62,468 bases of DNA from Chloroflexota bacterium (GCA_022562155.1 JADFPV010000005.1:1-62468); one strand, 5' to 3'; positions 23,454-32,191 are shown, numbered from the stretch's first letter. A program made the numbers and translations. The notes: generated from the letters alone by a model not told the origin.

Positions 23454-25115
23454 CTACATGCGGTCCGGGGCGTCCATGCCCATGAGGCCGAGTGTCGTCG
23501 CGAGCACGGATTGGGCTGCCGCGACGAGCTTGAGGCGAGCGCGCGACAGATCGACGTTGTCCTCGTCGACGACGCGGCACTTCTCGTAGAAGTCGTGGAA
23601 CGTCGTTGCGAGGTCCTGCGCGTAGTGGGGGAGGTGGTGTGGTTCTAGCGTGCGGGCCATCACCTCGACCAGTTCCGGCAGGTGGAGCATCTTACGGATG
23701 AGCGCGAGTTCGGCTTCGTGCGTGAGGAGAGCGGTGTCGCCGTCCTCAGTTTCGGGCAGCCGTTCGCCGGCCGTTGTGAGGATGCCGGCGATGCGGGCGT
23801 GGGCGTACTGGACGTAGTAGACGGGGTTCTCTGAACTCTGTTGCTTCGCGAGGTCGAGATCGAAGTCGATCGTCGCGTCAGCGGAGCGGGAGAGAAAGAA
23901 AAAGAGGCACGCGTCCTTACCAACCTCGTCGATCACTTCGCGTAGCGTGACGATGTCGCCGCTGCGCTTCGAAAGTTTCAGCGTCTCGTCGCCGCGGCGT
24001 AGCGTGACCAGTTGGCCGATGATGATGTCTAGGCGTCCTTCCTCGATGCCCATCGCCTGGGTGGCAAGCTGCAGGGGGCGGACGTGGCCCTGGTGGTCGG
24101 CTCCCCAGATGTCGATCACGCGGTCGAAGCCACGAACGATGAATTTGTCGTAGTGATACCCGACGTCAGTAGCGAGATACGTCGGGAGCCCGCTTGATCG
24201 GACTAGGACTTCGTCCTTGTCCGCCTCCAGTTTGCTGGTGGCGAACCAAACAGCGCCCTCGCGTTCGGTCACCAGGTCCTTCTCGCGGAGCAGGCTCATG
24301 ACCTTGTCGAAGTAGCCTGAGTCGTACACGGTCTGCTCGCGATACCAGTTGTCGTACTCGACGCCAAGGCTGCTGAGGTCACGGCGGATCCAGTCCATGA
24401 CTTGCTCCATGCCGTAGCGGCCAAGCTGGTCAGGTGGAGGCTCGCCCTCCGGGCTGAGCATCGTATCCCCGAACTTTTCGCGCGCCTGTCCGGCGAGGTC
24501 GACCATGTAGGAGCCGACGTATCCATCCTCAGGCACGGGTACGTCGCGGCCGAAGAGCTGCTGATAGCGCGCATAGAGCGTTCTTGCGAAGACATCGATC
24601 TGCGTACCCGCGTCGTTGAAGTAGTACTCCGTCTGGACGTTGTAGCCGGCGACGCGGAGCACCCGTGCGAGTGTGCTGCCGAGCGCAGCCCATCGGCCGT
24701 TACCCGCATGGAGCGGGCCGGTGGGATTCGCGCTGACGAATTCGACCTGGACCTTCTCGCCGTTCCCGACAGACACTTCGGCAAACGCTGGACCCGCTTC
24801 GAGAATTTCGTCTACTTGGCTTGCAAGCCAGGCAGGGCTGAGATGGAAGTTGACGAAGCCCGGCGGCACTACTTCTAAGCGTTCGACGGCAGCAGACTCC
24901 GGCATATGCTTAATCAAGGTCGCTCCGAGATCGAGCGGCTTGGCCTGGGCGGCCCGCGCGAGTTGGAGCGGGAGGCTGGTGGCATAGTCGCCGTGCTCCG
25001 CTCGTTGTGGGCGTTCGATGATGGTCTCGGGCAGCGCGATCTCGGGCAGATCGCCGGCCTTTTGGGCACGGGCGGCTGCTTCCTGAACCATAACGCTGAT
25101 GTCGTCTTTAATCAC
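23454..25115 (-). CDS. argS: Arginyl-tRNA synthetase
   Basis: Class I synthetase that charges tRNA-Arg. The 553-aa protein has VSANPTGPLHAGNGRWAALG (HIGH-like motif HAGN), LKLSKRSGDIVTL (KMSKS-like) and the C-terminal DALR anticodon-binding domain ending MGMDAPDRM. The N-terminal Add1 domain is present (residues 1-85). The start ATG overlaps the stop of the DUF402 gene (ATGA). Confidence 0.95.
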   Translation of the reverse strand: MIKDDISVMVQEAAARAQKAGDLPEIALPETIIERPQRAEHGDYATSLPLQLARAAQAKPLDLGATLIKHMPESAAVERLEVVPPGFVNFHLSPAWLASQVDEILEAGPAFAEVSVGNGEKVQVEFVSANPTGPLHAGNGRWAALGSTLARVLRVAGYNVQTEYYFNDAGTQIDVFARTLYARYQQLFGRDVPVPEDGYVGSYMVDLAGQAREKFGDTMLSPEGEPPPDQLGRYGMEQVMDWIRRDLSSLGVEYDNWYREQTVYDSGYFDKVMSLLREKDLVTEREGAVWFATSKLEADKDEVLVRSSGLPTYLATDVGYHYDKFIVRGFDRVIDIWGADHQGHVRPLQLATQAMGIEEGRLDIIIGQLVTLRRGDETLKLSKRSGDIVTLREVIDEVGKDACLFFFLSRSADATIDFDLDLAKQQSSENPVYYVQYAHARIAGILTTAGERLPETEDGDTALLTHEAELALIRKMLHLPELVEVMARTLEPHHLPHYAQDLATTFHDFYEKCRVVDEDNVDLSRARLKLVAAAQSVLATTLGLMGMDAPDRM

Positions 25116-25618
25116 GGCGACTCTGATGGAGCTCTTGCAAGGACGGCGAAGGGGCCCTCCGCAGCCGCCGCCAGCCGGACGAGTTCGTCCAAGGCGTTAC
25201 GGGCGTGTTCGATCACGTCTGGAGAATAGCCCATGCGCTTGCTGTTATCCAGAAACTCATCCTCGTCGAGTACCTCAAGCTTCCCTTGGGCAGAGACGCG
25301 CAGATCGAGGTCTAGGTCTACATAACGCACGCTGGTTCCATCGTACTCGGCTGGCGTGGTGACGTTGCAGTAGAAGCCTTCAAGCCCCTTGCGGTTGGGC
25401 TTCTCAAGAAGCATGACGTTGTACCAGCGGTCCGACCAGAAGTGATTCAGCGTGTCCCATGGCGTCCGCCAGGAGCCTTTCCAGTTCTTCAGTTCCTGGC
25501 CGGCGTGGTTGCTCGTGACGAGAAGGGGGCCTTCCTCGCGGACCAGCCAGGAGTCGAACTCCCAATGAGGCGAGCCGTCGTACTTCGTGGATCGAACGTG
25601 GATGCGCTTGCCGGTCAT
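25112..25618 (-). CDS. DUF402 domain protein
   Basis: I set the start at the ATG at 25618 (MTGKRIHVRSTKYDGSPHWE), giving 168 aa. The frame is open a further 120 codons upstream, but that part is only palindromic repeat DNA. DUF402 features are the SDRWYNVMLLEKP stretch, EGFYCNVTTPAEYDG and the acidic YVDLDLDLRV. Related proteins hydrolyse nucleoside phosphates or act as RNA-linked enzymes (FomD/Ntdp-like). It is coupled to argS by a 4-nt overlap. Confidence 0.85.
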   Translation of the reverse strand: MTGKRIHVRSTKYDGSPHWEFDSWLVREEGPLLVTSNHAGQELKNWKGSWRTPWDTLNHFWSDRWYNVMLLEKPNRKGLEGFYCNVTTPAEYDGTSVRYVDLDLDLRVSAQGKLEVLDEDEFLDNSKRMGYSPDVIEHARNALDELVRLAAAAEGPFAVLARAPSESP

Positions 25619-25910
25619 GTGGGCAGTGTAATCGGCTACTGCCGCAGGCAGTAGCTGGCTACAGGCTAATGAGGGCGGCCCTGAAGCGGGCAAGCGTGAG
25701 GGTGGAGGGCTGCGAAGTTTGTTTTGCAGAATCGTCCCTTTTCTGTATACGCTGATGAGTAGTTTCGTGGGCACACGGCTACTGGCTGCGCCAGTAGCTT
25801 GGAAGAACGCGAAGCGTTCTTCTGGCTGAGGCAGTAGTTTGCCCTGCGGGGCGGGCGCATGGCCATGCGCCCCTACATGACGCCCCGATGTCGTTCGGCG
25901 AGTTGGCCTC
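25619..25910. repeat. REP-like palindrome cluster upstream of DUF402 gene
   Basis: There is no gene here. The segment holds several small palindromes, among them CTACTGCCGCAGGCAGTAG near 25636, GAAGAACGCGAAGCGTTCTTC near 25803 and GGGCGCATGGCCATGCGCCC at 25853-25872. The 38 bp at 25841-25878 recur identically at 35560-35597. These are dispersed extragenic palindromes, and the long open frames across them are artefacts. Confidence 0.75.
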
Positions 25911-26675
25911 TCACGCGGAGTTGGGGAGGACATCGGAGATCTGGGGCCTGCTGGTGTTGCGATACGCCGGAGATGCATTGTGGTCAATACGGGCGAGGGG
26001 TGAGGCCTGGCCGAGCCGCCGGGCCTGAAGCGCTTCGAGCTCGTGTAACGTGCCCTGCCAGAGGCGCTGGAGATGACCTTGGTAGCGCATGACCGTATCG
26101 AGGTCGATCTTGCCGGGGATCATCCGCCGCTCGCGACGCAATTGCATCTCTTCCTGGGTCGGATCAGGGAGGTCATTCCGTTTGCCGTCGGCCTGCTCGT
26201 AGACCGCCTCAACGCCGTAGAGGTACATCGCGCTGTTGATGAAATCCTCCTCCATAGAGGCAACGTGCATGGCTGTTACGGCTGTAATGTAGCGATTGAC
26301 CCGTCGAAACTGCCAGAGGTGGAGGGCAAGAAGCTCAGCGAGCTCACGCTCGAGGTAGCCCTCCGGCGCGACGCTTTCGATGATTCCATCCAGGTGAGCC
26401 TGCCATGCCTCCTCGGTCTCCATGCCGGGGATGACGGGGCTGGGGGACGTAATACCGTGCTTGATGGCGTTGCGGCTGACGGCCACCTTGCCGGCGGCAG
26501 TCTTGGGACCACCGCCCTTGCCCTGCCTCGATTTACCGTTCCTGGGAACCTGCTGCGCAGGTTCCTTGGGTTTCGTTGCAGAACCCTGGCCGGCAGTCTT
26601 AGTCTTTGCGTCCGCTTCGTTCTTGGGATTCACGCTGTTACCTGGTTCCGTCGCGCCATTCTTGGATTTCGCCAT
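25911..26675 (-). CDS. Hypothetical protein with GPKTAAGK / NAIKHG motif
   Basis: The 254-aa protein begins with a Lys/Gly/Asn-rich low-complexity tail (residues 1-60). The following GPKTAAGKVAVSRNAIKHGI motif is common in proteins annotated as hypothetical in mobile and repeat-rich regions. A helical core follows: ERELAELLALHLWQFRRVNR and EEMQLRRERRMIPGK. Its function is unknown. It lies between a REP cluster and the tRNA-Gly fragment at 27 kb, so it may mark the island edge. The antisense frame is a shadow. Confidence 0.6.
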   Translation of the reverse strand: MAKSKNGATEPGNSVNPKNEADAKTKTAGQGSATKPKEPAQQVPRNGKSRQGKGGGPKTAAGKVAVSRNAIKHGITSPSPVIPGMETEEAWQAHLDGIIESVAPEGYLERELAELLALHLWQFRRVNRYITAVTAMHVASMEEDFINSAMYLYGVEAVYEQADGKRNDLPDPTQEEMQLRRERRMIPGKIDLDTVMRYQGHLQRLWQGTLHELEALQARRLGQASPLARIDHNASPAYRNTSRPQISDVLPNSA

Positions 26676-26990
26676 GGCTCACCGCCTTCCAGTGCTCTCC
26701 CGCCGGCCCACTTCCTCAGAGTGGCATGGAGTCTCGTCTTGCAGAAAGAACCTGTATTGCATAAGCAGATACTCCTATAAGCTATTCCTACTCTCCATAA
26801 CGTCGGATTGTAGTACAAATGTGCGAGCATGTCAAGGTGTACGGATGTGGAATTGAGGTTGGCTCCGCGCCCGGGCCGGCTGCGCTCGCTGGTTCGCTGT
26901 CTGATAGTCTCGCTGCAGAGTAAGGAGCAACGCCGTCGGAGGCCATCCGCCTCCGTGGAAGAGCGTCCTATGTGGTTCGAGATTTGAATC

Positions 26991-27067
26991 TGGAGCGGGA
27001 GACGAGAGCCGAACTCGCGACCCCTTCGGCTGCGCTCAGGACAGGCCTCTGCTTGGGAAGCAGATGC
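26991..27067 (-). pseudogene. tRNA-Gly(CCC) 3' part with a repeat inserted in its variable region
   Basis: On the minus strand, GCATC plus the core TGCTTCCCAAGCA (27067-27050) is followed by GAGG. After a 23-bp insertion come the T-arm (GGGTCGCGAGTTCGGCTC) and the acceptor strand with encoded CCA at 26991. The D-arm and 5' acceptor strand are missing upstream of 27067. The rest of 26676-27310 contains only hairpins and no supported gene. Confidence 0.75.
27023..27045. repeat. 23-bp repeat unit inside tRNA-Gly fragment
   Basis: CCTTCGGCTGCGCTCAGGAC plus AGG interrupts the tRNA variable region. It is a variant of CCTTCGACAAGCTCAGGATG, present three times at 35426, 35501 and 35681. The tRNA reads correctly on both sides if the unit is removed. 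Confidence 0.6.
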
Positions 27068-27118
27068 GTCCCTTGCTGAGTCTGATGGAAGCCCCAGATG
27101 CCCTAATCGGCTCGCCTT

Positions 27119-27146
27119 GGCCCTAAGCCTCCAGAGGCTGAGGGCC
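27119..27146. terminator. Hairpin between island genes and tRNA scar
   Basis: Arms of 13 nt at 27119-27131 and 27134-27146 (GGCCCTaAGCCTC / GAGGCTgAGGGCC, one mismatch) lie 165 nt past the stop of the AlbA_2 gene. They are followed on the plus strand by TTTGCTT. It could end transcription from either side. Confidence 0.4.
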
Positions 27147-27310
27147 TTTGCTTCCAGCAACACACTAACACAGACTTTAGTCCGCCGGAAGGAACTTCGG
27201 CGGTGGCTATCGGACATGAGAGGCTTCAATGGATGGGGCGCCGTACCTGCGTTGGCTCAGATTGTGAGAGGACGTTGATTCGGCACGCACAAACCGTTGG
27301 CGACTTCGAT

Positions 27311-28528
27311 TTACTTGTGCAGCCGAACAATGAATCGATCGTCCTCTTCGATGAGGTCGGGCTCACTACCGTTGTGTTCTTGCATGGAAGGGATCAGTTT
27401 GAATGGGATGCCCATTCCGCGTCCCTCCACGTAGCCGTAGTCGCGAAGGAGGTCCTTGAGAAGCTCATTACGAGCAGCTCGGAATCCAACTCTCATCTTA
27501 GGCACGGTGACGGTATTAGGCAGGTTTCCAGGGGAGACTACCTCGAGCCTGTTGCTGTATATAGAGAGCTCTACGTCAGTGACAGCGATCGTGTAGTCAC
27601 GGTGAACCACCGCGTTGACGATGACTTCACGGACCGCGTCCATCGGGTAACTGGGTCGGGTACGGCGTCGACCCTCCTCAACTCGGGCGCTACTGCCCAT
27701 GTTGCGGCGTGCAAACTCCAGGGCGCGATCTATGACACCGGGCTCTGACACTTCACCGTCTTCTGTTAGCGAAGGAACTAGAGGGCCGCGGATCGTCTCT
27801 TCGTCGACCGTGTCATAATCCTTGCCCTCTCCGCTATACGCCGTGGCAGTAATCCCTGTCTGCGGGAGGAACCGTCCTGGGTTGCGACCGAAGAGAATGA
27901 GGCCCGCAACCGTGGCGACGAAGTGACCTCTATCCTCCCGAAGGATGTCGATGTTGGAGAGTAAGCGCTCCCAAGCTGGTAAGTCGGTCGTCGCTGGGTG
28001 GTCTTGTCTGCGGAGAACGGCGAAATAATCAGTTAGTCGCCGAAGGTCGAGATCCTGGATGGTAGTGCCCGGGACGGGTCTGATTTCGTGCCTGACTACA
28101 CCGGACGCTTGGTATAGGCGCTGCTCCTCTTCACGTGTCACTTCACGACAGGTCGTACCTGTTCTAATGTATGGGGTCCAGGCTCTGCCCTGTCTAGCTT
28201 TGTAAGGCTTGTTGGGTGCATCCGCAGGGAGTGTAATCACTCCCACAACCTCGCCATCGATTTCGATCGTTTCCCAGTACGGTATGGTAGGAGGCTGAAG
28301 ACGGTCTCTACACACGTTCATCACCCATTCCTCCGCCTCAGGCAGAGGGCGGGTTAGACCGCTAAGCGTACCGTCGTCTTCGACCCCTAGAAGAATGTGG
28401 CCACCCTCGAAGTTGAGTAGACAGCTTACTAGTCTGGCAAGGCGTTCTGGCAGAATGTCATCTCGTTTGAAATCTACGCCGGAACTTTCGCCGTTGGTTA
28501 TCAGTTCGAGGAGTTCGGAGCGGAGCAT
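27311..28528 (-). CDS. AlbA_2 (Schlafen-like) domain ATP-binding protein
   Basis: The 405-aa protein has an N-terminal AlbA_2 domain: ESSGVDFKRD near residue 13 and FEGGHILLGVEDDGTLSG near 40. The C-terminal GHKL-type ATP-binding domain (HATPase_c_4) has REVIVNAVVHRDY and GYVEGRGMGIPF. This architecture is often labelled putative transcriptional regulator or, wrongly, RecG-like helicase. AlbA_2 is related to Schlafen nuclease cores and is common in defence islands. It starts 2 nt after the TrlF-like ATPase gene, so the two should be co-translated and probably cooperate. Confidence 0.8.
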   Translation of the reverse strand: MLRSELLELITNGESSGVDFKRDDILPERLARLVSCLLNFEGGHILLGVEDDGTLSGLTRPLPEAEEWVMNVCRDRLQPPTIPYWETIEIDGEVVGVITLPADAPNKPYKARQGRAWTPYIRTGTTCREVTREEEQRLYQASGVVRHEIRPVPGTTIQDLDLRRLTDYFAVLRRQDHPATTDLPAWERLLSNIDILREDRGHFVATVAGLILFGRNPGRFLPQTGITATAYSGEGKDYDTVDEETIRGPLVPSLTEDGEVSEPGVIDRALEFARRNMGSSARVEEGRRRTRPSYPMDAVREVIVNAVVHRDYTIAVTDVELSIYSNRLEVVSPGNLPNTVTVPKMRVGFRAARNELLKDLLRDYGYVEGRGMGIPFKLIPSMQEHNGSEPDLIEEDDRFIVRLHK

Positions 28529-28530
28529 TG

Positions 28531-31191
28531 TCAGAAGTTGTACTTTCGACGGCGGGTCTCGAAGGCTTCTCGGCCACCTTCCAAGAGGTCTTCTACGATT
28601 TCCCTGATCGTGAGAACGTCGATCGAGCCGAGATGGCCGATAGGAACTTCAGCCCGACTCTCGGTCGCCTCTAGCGCAACTATCAACTCAGCATCGCCGA
28701 GAACTGGCACGTTGGCGTTGTGAGTCGCAAACAAGAACTGTCGACGACGCTTCTCGTCGCGCATTCTAGGAACCACCCCTTCGGTTATGAAACGATTGTC
28801 AAGGTCGTCCTCAGGCTGGTCGATGATCAATGGGCCCTCGGATTCGAGGAGAAGGAGAAGAAGCACAGCGGTCGCCTTCTGTCCTGTAGAGAGTTCATCT
28901 AACGGATGCCAGTCTGGGGCTGAGTCATCGTGAGCGGTGTTGAGCTCTGGGCTCGTTGTGTGAGGGAGCTCGAGTTCTTCGATTAGCATGCAGGCCTCGG
29001 CCGACGCCCCCGAAAGGCGTTCAGCCTGTGCCGGTGCTATTTTGTACTTGTCCACCAGCGTGGTTTGGCCCTGACGACACGCGTCGGCAAATTCGGATAA
29101 CGAAACGTCCTTCGCATCGCGCAGGATGCTCATAGCCTCGGATACCCGGCCGCCCACGTGCTCTCGGAGAAGACTAATCAGCGGCTCCCGGTCCTTTCCG
29201 AATTGAACATTGACCCGGACCCTGGGTACAAGTTGACTGGAGACTCTGTTCGCAGCCTTGTCGAGGCGTTGAAACTCCTCGCCCTTGAGGCTTTCCCAGT
29301 CGGCGACTAAGCCTCGTCGGCTCTCTTGGAGCTCGCGACGCTCGCGCGTGAATCTGTCCTCTGATTCGCGGAGAGGACGAAGTTCTTCTATCTGCGTGCG
29401 TAGCCTGACGTATTCTTCTCCGTCCACGTTGGCGGTCTGGAGTTCGCGAAGAACGGCTTCGTAGGCTTCCTGTGCCGCGGTCTTCCTGACAGTCCAGCGC
29501 GTACGTAGACTCTTTATTTCTGTCGTGGCACGTTCAAGTGCTTGTCGAATCAGACCAGATGCCTTACGGACGTCTTCCTCGAACGCGTCGAGTATATCCG
29601 TGGCTTCTGAAAGCAGATCTCGTGCTGGGAGGTCAGCAAGAGCCTTGTCGGATAGAAACGCGCTGTCAACGGGAGTCAGGGTCTCAAGGAGCTCTAGTGC
29701 TTCGGTAGACGGCTCAAGGCGTTCACTCAGAATCTTGAGAACACGCTCCTCGCGAATCAGCAGGTTTCGATCCTTGAGACGCTCCTCGACTCCAAGTTCG
29801 CGGAAACGCTCTAATATCTCTTCTAGGCCAGGAAGCGCGGCTAGTCGATCTACGATCTCAGCCTGCTCTCGGTCGATTAGTAGAATCCTGATTCTCGATT
29901 GCTCGAGGCGCATCTTGACATCAGCTTTGCGTCGATCGATTGCTGGGTCGTGGTCCAGAAACCGATGCAGGAGACGAGTCAATTTAGGCGGGCTCTTGGC
30001 AAGCTCTGACAGTTCGTGCTGCCCGTAAACTTCTAGACCTGGCAGAATGTCCTGCGGACGGAGAGGGAGGACGTTACCCTCCTCATCTCTGACGACCGGT
30101 GGGTTGGGTATGGAGCGCTCGATTAGGTAAGTCTTCTCCGACGGATGATAGGAGCGCACTGCCAACGAGATCTTAGTGCCGCTGCGCAGGACCTTCTGGA
30201 CAATGTCTTCGTGCAATTTGGTCGCTTCGTCGCCTAGCGGTTCGAGGCCGAGCGTCGCCCTCAGACTCTCGATGATCGTCGACTTACCTGTGCCACGACC
30301 ACCAATCAAAACATTGAGGTTCTCGTTGAAATGGATTGCACACTGATCGAGGAACCCTCCTTGCCAGGTAATCGAGAGCAACACGCTGTGGTCTTCCGTT
30401 TCTGGATCAGTTGACAAGCGAATGCGGGAGTCCGGATCGAGGAAGGCTAGCCGCAGTCCGTCGATCGAGACAGATGTCATCTTGATGTAGCAGGAGGTGC
30501 CGGGGTTATCGAAGTCTTCAGGGGATGAAACGTCAGATGCATTGATCACGGCAACGGGGTAGTCACGTTTGTACTGTGGATCCTTGCCGGCAAGGATTCC
30601 GCGGAACTGTTCAGGGGCCTCGGCAACAGGTCCAGGTAAGGAGACCGCCAAGAGGTTTTCATGACGCCAGGCATTGACACGCGGTTGTCCGCTCAGTTCC
30701 GCTAGGAGGCCGCTTTTACTCACAACGTGGGCGGCAATGCAGAGGCCGCCCCATTCCTTACACTTCTCGAGGAGTTCGGTAACGTCTAAGCTAGACGTTA
30801 CCGACCTGGGGGATTCATCGTATATTCCGCAGGCTCCAAGTACTCTCTCGAGGTCCAGCGGGACGTCTGGATCGAAAAGGCACAGGAAGTGGACGCCATC
30901 CTTAGTAGTCGCTTCAAAGCCGGGATACACGCGTAGCCCGGCGTCCTTGGCTGCCTCAGTGAGGCTAAGGGCTGTCTTGACTCGATGATGATCGGTAATA
31001 GCGATTACTTCTACGCTGTTTCGCTTGCACGCCTCGATTATCGCCTCGTTGTAGGTTCCCTCGTCAGTGAAGCTACTAGAGCGGCCGTGAGTGGCTAGGT
31101 AGTCGAATGGGTTCACCTGTAGGGCGCACTTGAAGAACCGTGCACCATTCGGCAATTGGAGAGCTTCTAGAGCGGAGTTGCTATTGGCCAT
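28531..31191 (-). CDS. TrlF-like protein: PHP domain fused to SMC-type ATPase
   Basis: This 886-aa protein uses the ATG at 31191; the frame opens at a TTG 15 nt earlier. Residues 30-280 are PHP-like: VIAITDHHRVKTA, YPGFEATTKDGVHFL, IAAHVVSKSG and INASDV. The first His-x-His of PHP phosphoesterases is not seen. The ATPase part has Walker A IGGRGTGKSTIIES near residue 300, a long coiled coil (about 420-690), signature-like ELSTGQKATA and Walker B PLIIDQPEDDLDN with His in LFATHNANV. It is SMC/RecF-like. Such PHP-ABC ATPases are thought to act in biological conflict. Confidence 0.75.
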   Translation of the reverse strand: MANSNSALEALQLPNGARFFKCALQVNPFDYLATHGRSSSFTDEGTYNEAIIEACKRNSVEVIAITDHHRVKTALSLTEAAKDAGLRVYPGFEATTKDGVHFLCLFDPDVPLDLERVLGACGIYDESPRSVTSSLDVTELLEKCKEWGGLCIAAHVVSKSGLLAELSGQPRVNAWRHENLLAVSLPGPVAEAPEQFRGILAGKDPQYKRDYPVAVINASDVSSPEDFDNPGTSCYIKMTSVSIDGLRLAFLDPDSRIRLSTDPETEDHSVLLSITWQGGFLDQCAIHFNENLNVLIGGRGTGKSTIIESLRATLGLEPLGDEATKLHEDIVQKVLRSGTKISLAVRSYHPSEKTYLIERSIPNPPVVRDEEGNVLPLRPQDILPGLEVYGQHELSELAKSPPKLTRLLHRFLDHDPAIDRRKADVKMRLEQSRIRILLIDREQAEIVDRLAALPGLEEILERFRELGVEERLKDRNLLIREERVLKILSERLEPSTEALELLETLTPVDSAFLSDKALADLPARDLLSEATDILDAFEEDVRKASGLIRQALERATTEIKSLRTRWTVRKTAAQEAYEAVLRELQTANVDGEEYVRLRTQIEELRPLRESEDRFTRERRELQESRRGLVADWESLKGEEFQRLDKAANRVSSQLVPRVRVNVQFGKDREPLISLLREHVGGRVSEAMSILRDAKDVSLSEFADACRQGQTTLVDKYKIAPAQAERLSGASAEACMLIEELELPHTTSPELNTAHDDSAPDWHPLDELSTGQKATAVLLLLLLESEGPLIIDQPEDDLDNRFITEGVVPRMRDEKRRRQFLFATHNANVPVLGDAELIVALEATESRAEVPIGHLGSIDVLTIREIVEDLLEGGREAFETRRRKYNF

Positions 31192-31382
31192 CAGCGACCT
31201 TGTCAATTCGTTAGCTAATCTACCATCACTATAGTGCGGGATCGTAGAGCATGCTAGCGGGAATTAGGGACAGATATGCTCTCTGCTTACTGGACGAAGG
31301 TTGGCTTGTCACCCATCCTTGCAGACCTCGTCTGGCCAAACGAATACGCAGGAGTCAACCAGGACAGGCCGTATAGGCCGCC

Positions 31383-32126
31383 TTACAGTCTGACGCCCTG
31401 GAACGCCGCCGGTCGGGGCTGGAGCGGCAGGCCCCGGTCAGCGCATGTCCGTTTTACGATGGCAACGAATAGAGCTCCACGCGACTTTCGAATCTTTCCT
31501 TCGTGTACGGCTCGCTTCACGAGACTGAGCGTCTCGAAGATGGTGTCTTTCGGGACGGTCGCTGCGAGGCGTCTGTAGTAGCTTTCGCTCTCGGTGTCCT
31601 GCAGGACCGAGAGCATCTCGTGTACCAGGCCTTCACGTTCGTCGTCCGACGGGGCCTGATGTTTCTTACTTGAAAACGTTACGTTCTGAACAACGTCATT
31701 TAGTCTTTCTTCTCTTTGTCTTTCTTCGGGTGACATTTTTGTCTTTCTGCGGGTGACATTATTGTCACCCCTGGCGAAGCGTTCCTCATAGCGGTGGGCC
31801 TCGTCGTCGCTCACGTCTTCGATGTAGAGCAAGTTGGTGTAGCCCGGTCGCTCCTCCTTGGTCAGGAGAGCAGTCTCTACGAGTTCCTCGATGTGCCGCT
31901 GGATGGTTCGGTCGGTTACAGAGCGTATGGATGCGAGCGTTTCCACGGAGGGGTACGCGAAGCCTTTGCGGAGCCCCTGGCCGTCCTGCCAGTCGAAGCT
32001 GTCGATGACTTGGTAGGTTACTTTCGCGCTGTCGGAAACATGGGAGTAGCCGAACAGTAGGACGTTCGACGTGATGACGAAGTGCTTCTTTAGCCGGTTC
32101 CTCCGGCGGAAGGTGACGTTGTCCAT
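31383..32126 (-). CDS. Winged-helix replication-initiator-like protein
   Basis: The 247-aa protein starts FVITSNVLLFGYSHVSDSA and has a helix-turn-helix PSVETLASIRSVTDRTIQRH (about residues 80-100), as in HTH_36-type replication proteins of phages and plasmids. A charged linker (residues 120-155) precedes a helical C-terminus. The linker is encoded by tandem 23-bp repeats that resemble iterons. A near-consensus promoter lies at 32192-32220. A transcriptional regulator is the alternative. The gap 31192-31382 to the next gene holds no frame. Confidence 0.5.
   Translation of the reverse strand: MDNVTFRRRNRLKKHFVITSNVLLFGYSHVSDSAKVTYQVIDSFDWQDGQGLRKGFAYPSVETLASIRSVTDRTIQRHIEELVETALLTKEERPGYTNLLYIEDVSDDEAHRYEERFARGDNNVTRRKTKMSPEERQREERLNDVVQNVTFSSKKHQAPSDDEREGLVHEMLSVLQDTESESYYRRLAATVPKDTIFETLSLVKRAVHEGKIRKSRGALFVAIVKRTCADRGLPLQPRPAAFQGVRL
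31715..31770. repeat. Iteron-like tandem repeats and palindrome inside the initiator-like gene
   Basis: Two abutting 23-bp units (31715-31737 and 31738-31760) differ at one base. A perfect-arm palindrome GGGTGACATTATTGTCACCC at 31751-31770 overlaps the second. GGGTGACA thus occurs twice in one direction and once inverted. The 23-bp period is not a multiple of three, so protein-level repetition does not explain it. The layout recalls origins inside initiator genes, as in phage lambda O. Confidence 0.65.
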
Positions 32127-32191
32127 AGATAAACAAGCCCGCGCGGACGGTCGATAGCCTTCCGGCGGGCGCGAGCAGATATGTTGACTAC

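Noticed and set aside
25619-25987. N-terminal extension of the DUF402 protein
   Set aside because: The extra 120 codons are repeat DNA; the domain is complete from the ATG at 25618.
26630-27229. 199-codon open frame on the minus strand
   Set aside because: It crosses the tRNA-Gly fragment, a REP unit and the start of the KHG-motif gene; composition is not protein-like.
27311-28528. RecG-like helicase annotation
   Set aside because: No helicase motifs; the domains are AlbA_2 and a GHKL-type ATP-binding domain. The true recG is at 39347-41770.
31715-31770. Tandem repeats as a protein repeat
   Set aside because: The 23-bp period shifts the reading frame, so the two units encode different residues.
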